Shown piece after piece: positions 60,952-64,000 of a stretch of DNA of 64,000 bases. Made by a program: the position numbers and the translations under genes. The notes beneath the pieces were generated by a model. The model saw only the letters and a list, made by a program, of their open reading frames with translations, made no database searches and had not been told where the DNA came from. Numbering within the stretch: the first letter of the stretch is position 1; every line of letters begins with the position of its first letter. Source of the DNA: Lactarius indigo (taxonomy: Eukaryota > Basidiomycota > Agaricomycetes > Russulales > Russulaceae); contig JAFKAC010000019.1 of NCBI GenBank assembly GCA_025766275.1, positions 248,001-312,000 on the forward strand, given 5' to 3'.

Positions 60952-62774
60952 ATGAGTACTCACAGGTGTGTGTTCATTTGCCATTTTTCCAAACCCTTGT
61001 CCGATAAACCCAATTAGCGACCGTCCTATACCGCCGCCCGATTTCACTGAATCGTCATCAATTGGTTATCCAGGGTGCGATCCATGTCATTATTTTACCA
61101 CAATGCCAGATTAGTTGACCGTTTAATTGTTGCTTCTCTCCAATTAGCTCTCCTCCGCTTCCTCCTCCAAGTGATTTGTCCTCTGGAACCACCTCACACG
61201 GCGTTTGCAAAGGCCCAAAGGTCGAAAACATCACTCATATTACCTGCGAGAAACAAGTGAATGTACAAGCCCTAGGTTCGTCCTCCCGTTGTACAATGAC
61301 CGCAACAGGCACTGACTGGTGTCGCACAGGCGAAAGTCACGGACGCACAACGACGATCAACACGCTCCCAGACGATGTCTTGCTAGAAATATTCGACTCA
61401 TATCGAAAAACTCCGGAGCTTTTTACTTGGTATCCTGTATGGGAATGGCACGTACTGGCGCATGTTTGTCGAAGATGGCGATACGTAATATTCGGGTCAC
61501 CATGGCGTCTTGATCTCGAGCTTCTCTGCACACACGGAACGCCTGTGAGGAAGACTCTGGGTTGCTGGCCACCCTTTCCTATCGTCGTTGACTATAAGCG
61601 TTCCAGGGACCCTAATCAGACCTTCTCTCCTCAGGATGAAGATAGCTTCATTGCTGTACTCGAACACCCCAATCGTATACGCTATATCGGCATTTGCATA
61701 ACGGGCTCGCATTTAAGAAAGGTGGTCACGGTGATGCAAGAACCAGTTCCGCTACTGACACATCTTGACCTTTGGTCGAAAGATGAGAGCGCGCCTGCCC
61801 TTCCTAGTGGGTTCTTGGGTGGATCTGCTCCATCTCTACAGGGTATCCACCTGAACGGCATTCCCTTTCCGTCATTACCCACGCTTCTTTCGACAACCAG
61901 TGACCTTGTCAATCTCTATATCGACGATATTCCCGAGGATGGTTACATTTCGCCGGAGACGATGGCTGCATGTCTGGCCGCGTTGCCTGCGCTCGAAGTG
62001 CTTCGCATCGCATTTCGATCGGCTATATCTCCCTCTGATCGAATACACACACCTCCCGTAGCACGGGCCGTCCTTCCTACTCTCACCATTTTCGAACTCT
62101 ACGGTGCTAGCGAGTATTTGGGAGACCTTGTTTCCCGAATCGACACCCCTCAACTGAACCTCGTCCGCATTGGTTTCCTGAATCAGTTTGATGATATTCA
62201 AGTTGCGCAACTCTTCGAGTTCGTTGATCGCTCAGAAGACCCCGAGTTGTCCCTATTCAGACATGTCAATGTGACATTTTCGAGTCGCTGCGCCGCCTTC
62301 CATATGGGTCTGCATCCTGAAAATTACGGAGATTGGGGCCCTCTTAGGATCCTCATCTCATGCCGAAGGTTTGATCGGCAATTTTCTCGCATAACCCAGG
62401 TGTTCGGCCGATGTTCAGCTCTACTCTCCAATGTGGTCCATCTCAAACTTGTGGCCGAAGTCGAGGCCGATGAATTAGAAGATACAGATAACGTCGAATG
62501 GCTGCACCTCCTCCGCCAATTCCCTGCTATGAAAACGCTACGTGTATCTCAGGAGCTCGCGGGGAGCGTTGCTCTTGCATTGGAAGACGTCGCCTCGGGC
62601 TCCGAGACGGCCGCTGAAGTGTTGCCGGCTCTCGACTTGATTTGTTTAGCGGGTCAGCCGGTCTCATTTGTTGATGAGTTTGTCGCTGTTCGCCGGCTTT
62701 CTGGTCTCCCTCTAACTGTCGTCGCCACGGAAGCGGAGTTTGACGAAAGACTCAAGTCCTACGCCGATGAATAA
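60952..62774 (+). CDS. F-box-like protein, group I (locus O)
   Basis: Exons 60952..60965 (14 nt, ATGAGTACTCACAG), 61018..61074, 61148..61275 and 61330..62774 give 547 aa. F-box at about 75-128: NTLPDDVLLEIFDSYRK, WEWHVLAHVCRRWRY and GSPWRLDLELLCTHG. Body: FLGGSAPSLQGIHLNG, FPSLPTLLSTTSDLVNLYI and IDTPQLNLVRIGFLNQ. It ends VLPALDLICLAGQPVSFVDEF to LKSYADE. It is the most diverged group I gene in the C-terminal third, with an acidic insert (VEADELEDTDN) before the last repeats. Intron 3 (61276..61329) is 54 nt and stop-free. Confidence 0.87.
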
Positions 62775-64000
62775 CCATACCAATCCCGTACTCTATAGCC
62801 CGGGGTTCCATGACCCAACTGTTCTACTTATCCATCATAGTAGTTAGGAAACGACTACACACACAGATGCAAGAAAATATATTTTACTTTAAACTGTAGT
62901 CGTGCGTTAATCCGAATTCAATGACCACGTGCCGTGATTGATCTTGAACTAAGAATCCCGGCAAGGTCGTCCTCAAAGACAGCACGACACAACAGGTTCC
63001 TAAACCTAGTCGAAGGGTTTGGGGCGGTTGTCCGTTGACATACGGAGCGACCGTGCCACTGTCATGGCCATGGTCGCTGACTTCAGGTTGCATCTTGTCA
63101 TATGTAAATAAATAAATAAATACATATTTTAACAAAACAGTGCGCATTCGCGCTGCTGTGGGAAAGGACAGTTATCAATAACTTCGTTGTCAACAATAGA
63201 ACGTTCCGTACCAGTTGCGTACTCGGCGTGGTGTTCTACGATCAATTTTTCCATCGGTCTTGAAATATGAATTCTGCGCGAGGACCCTGGTTGTCCATCA
63301 TCGACGGCGTTAGCACGGCGCTGCCAAATTCTACACACGAATGCTCTGCAAGGGTAAGCAAGTCCCACGATACAAATGTGCGAAAAAGGACGAGAGGAAG
63401 GTAACTTACTCACAGAGTCGCACTCGTCCACTTCAACTAAACCTCACATGTAGGAGCAGGAAATAGTGAGGGAATACACGGCCAGACACGGTTTCACAGT
63501 CATGGTCGTAGAGACTCGGACAGACTTCTCATACATTGACTCGGAAGCGGCGTAAATGCTGCCCAGTCGATTTTTTTTCCATCAGGGCCATAATCCACAA
63601 TGGTATCTCTCGGGTTGCGGTTGATGAATAGACAGTCCAGACACGGCAGAGGTCAACTAGGTGACAATGAATGGATGGGTGCTGCGCACTGGTGACCGGT
63701 GACCACGGACCACGGACGTTTTCCTCAACTTGTGCCGTGGGAAAAACTGCCCATCTTGGTTACAACCACAAGCCGTCCTCACGGAAACGGAGGTCTATTT
63801 GACGCCGAGATCAATGATCCCGTTGGCACTTGACACCAAGGCATTGGTTATAAGACCGCTTCCTGCTGGAGACCTCCATACGTACGGCGAGATGTCTCGA
63901 GGTCTGGGCCAGTCCAGATCCAGTTTATTCAGCAGACCCTTAGCCCTGGTTCACATGTTGGGTAATTGAGCAGCCAGATCCATCGTCTTTCCTCGTCGCC
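62775..64000. other. Window end, intergenic
   Basis: The first 110 bp are the group I 3' flank. No gene supported after that. AAATA repeats occur near 63107-63125, and a GGTGACCGGTGACC word lies near 63690. Confidence 0.5.

Overview
The window is eukaryotic nuclear DNA from a filamentous basidiomycete. The genes are split by short introns of about 47-80 bp with GT..AG ends and small exons. The protein families (a Sec20 SNARE ending in HDEL, a LIM-RhoGAP, a DUF3455 secreted protein and a large F-box-like family) are typical of Agaricomycetes. A polypore-type wood-decay fungus is my guess from family style only. I saw no tRNA, rRNA or CRISPR.

Layout. 1-3.9 kb: a C2H2 zinc-finger gene and the five-exon SEC20 gene, with a diverged 110-130 bp direct repeat before each. 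4.3-5.4 kb: a decayed F-box gene. 6.2-13.7 kb: one group II F-box locus (+) and two tandem group I F-box genes (-). 14.9-16.8 kb: a seven-exon gene for a C-terminal zinc-finger protein. 19.7-34.3 kb: F-box genes E (+), decayed F (+), G, H and I (+), with an A/B-barrel gene (-) at 22.8-23.6. 36.5-38.3 kb: F-box J. 39.5-43.8 kb: an eleven-exon LIM-RhoGAP gene. 44.4-49.8 kb: tandem F-box K and L. 51.3-53.9 kb: F-box M (-) and a broken A/B-barrel copy (+). 54.8 kb: a 196 bp MITE. 55.8-56.5 kb: a DUF3455 secreted protein (-). 58.1-62.8 kb: F-box N and O (+).

The core of the window is a cluster of 15 F-box-like loci. At least twelve look intact, one (B) has a damaged 5' end and two (A, F) are pseudogenes. 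They fall into three groups. Group I (C, D, H, I, J, K, L, N, O) has four exons; group II (B, E, G) has three; group III (M, pseudogene F) has two. Groups I and II begin with a 14-nt coding exon (ATG plus 11 nt, phase 2). The single large last exon carries the F-box and an irregular leucine-rich body. By family knowledge these would be substrate receptors of SCF ubiquitin ligases; no substrate can be inferred.

The cluster shows ongoing birth and decay. There are tandem units (C/D, K/L), and an inverted duplication of a divergent F-box/A-B-barrel pair in which opposite partners died. Several independent 5' lesions leave the reading frame open: an exon fusion in D, an acceptor shift in I and a start shift in K. 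A 54-57 nt intron just before the F-box is stop-free and a multiple of three in six of nine group I genes.
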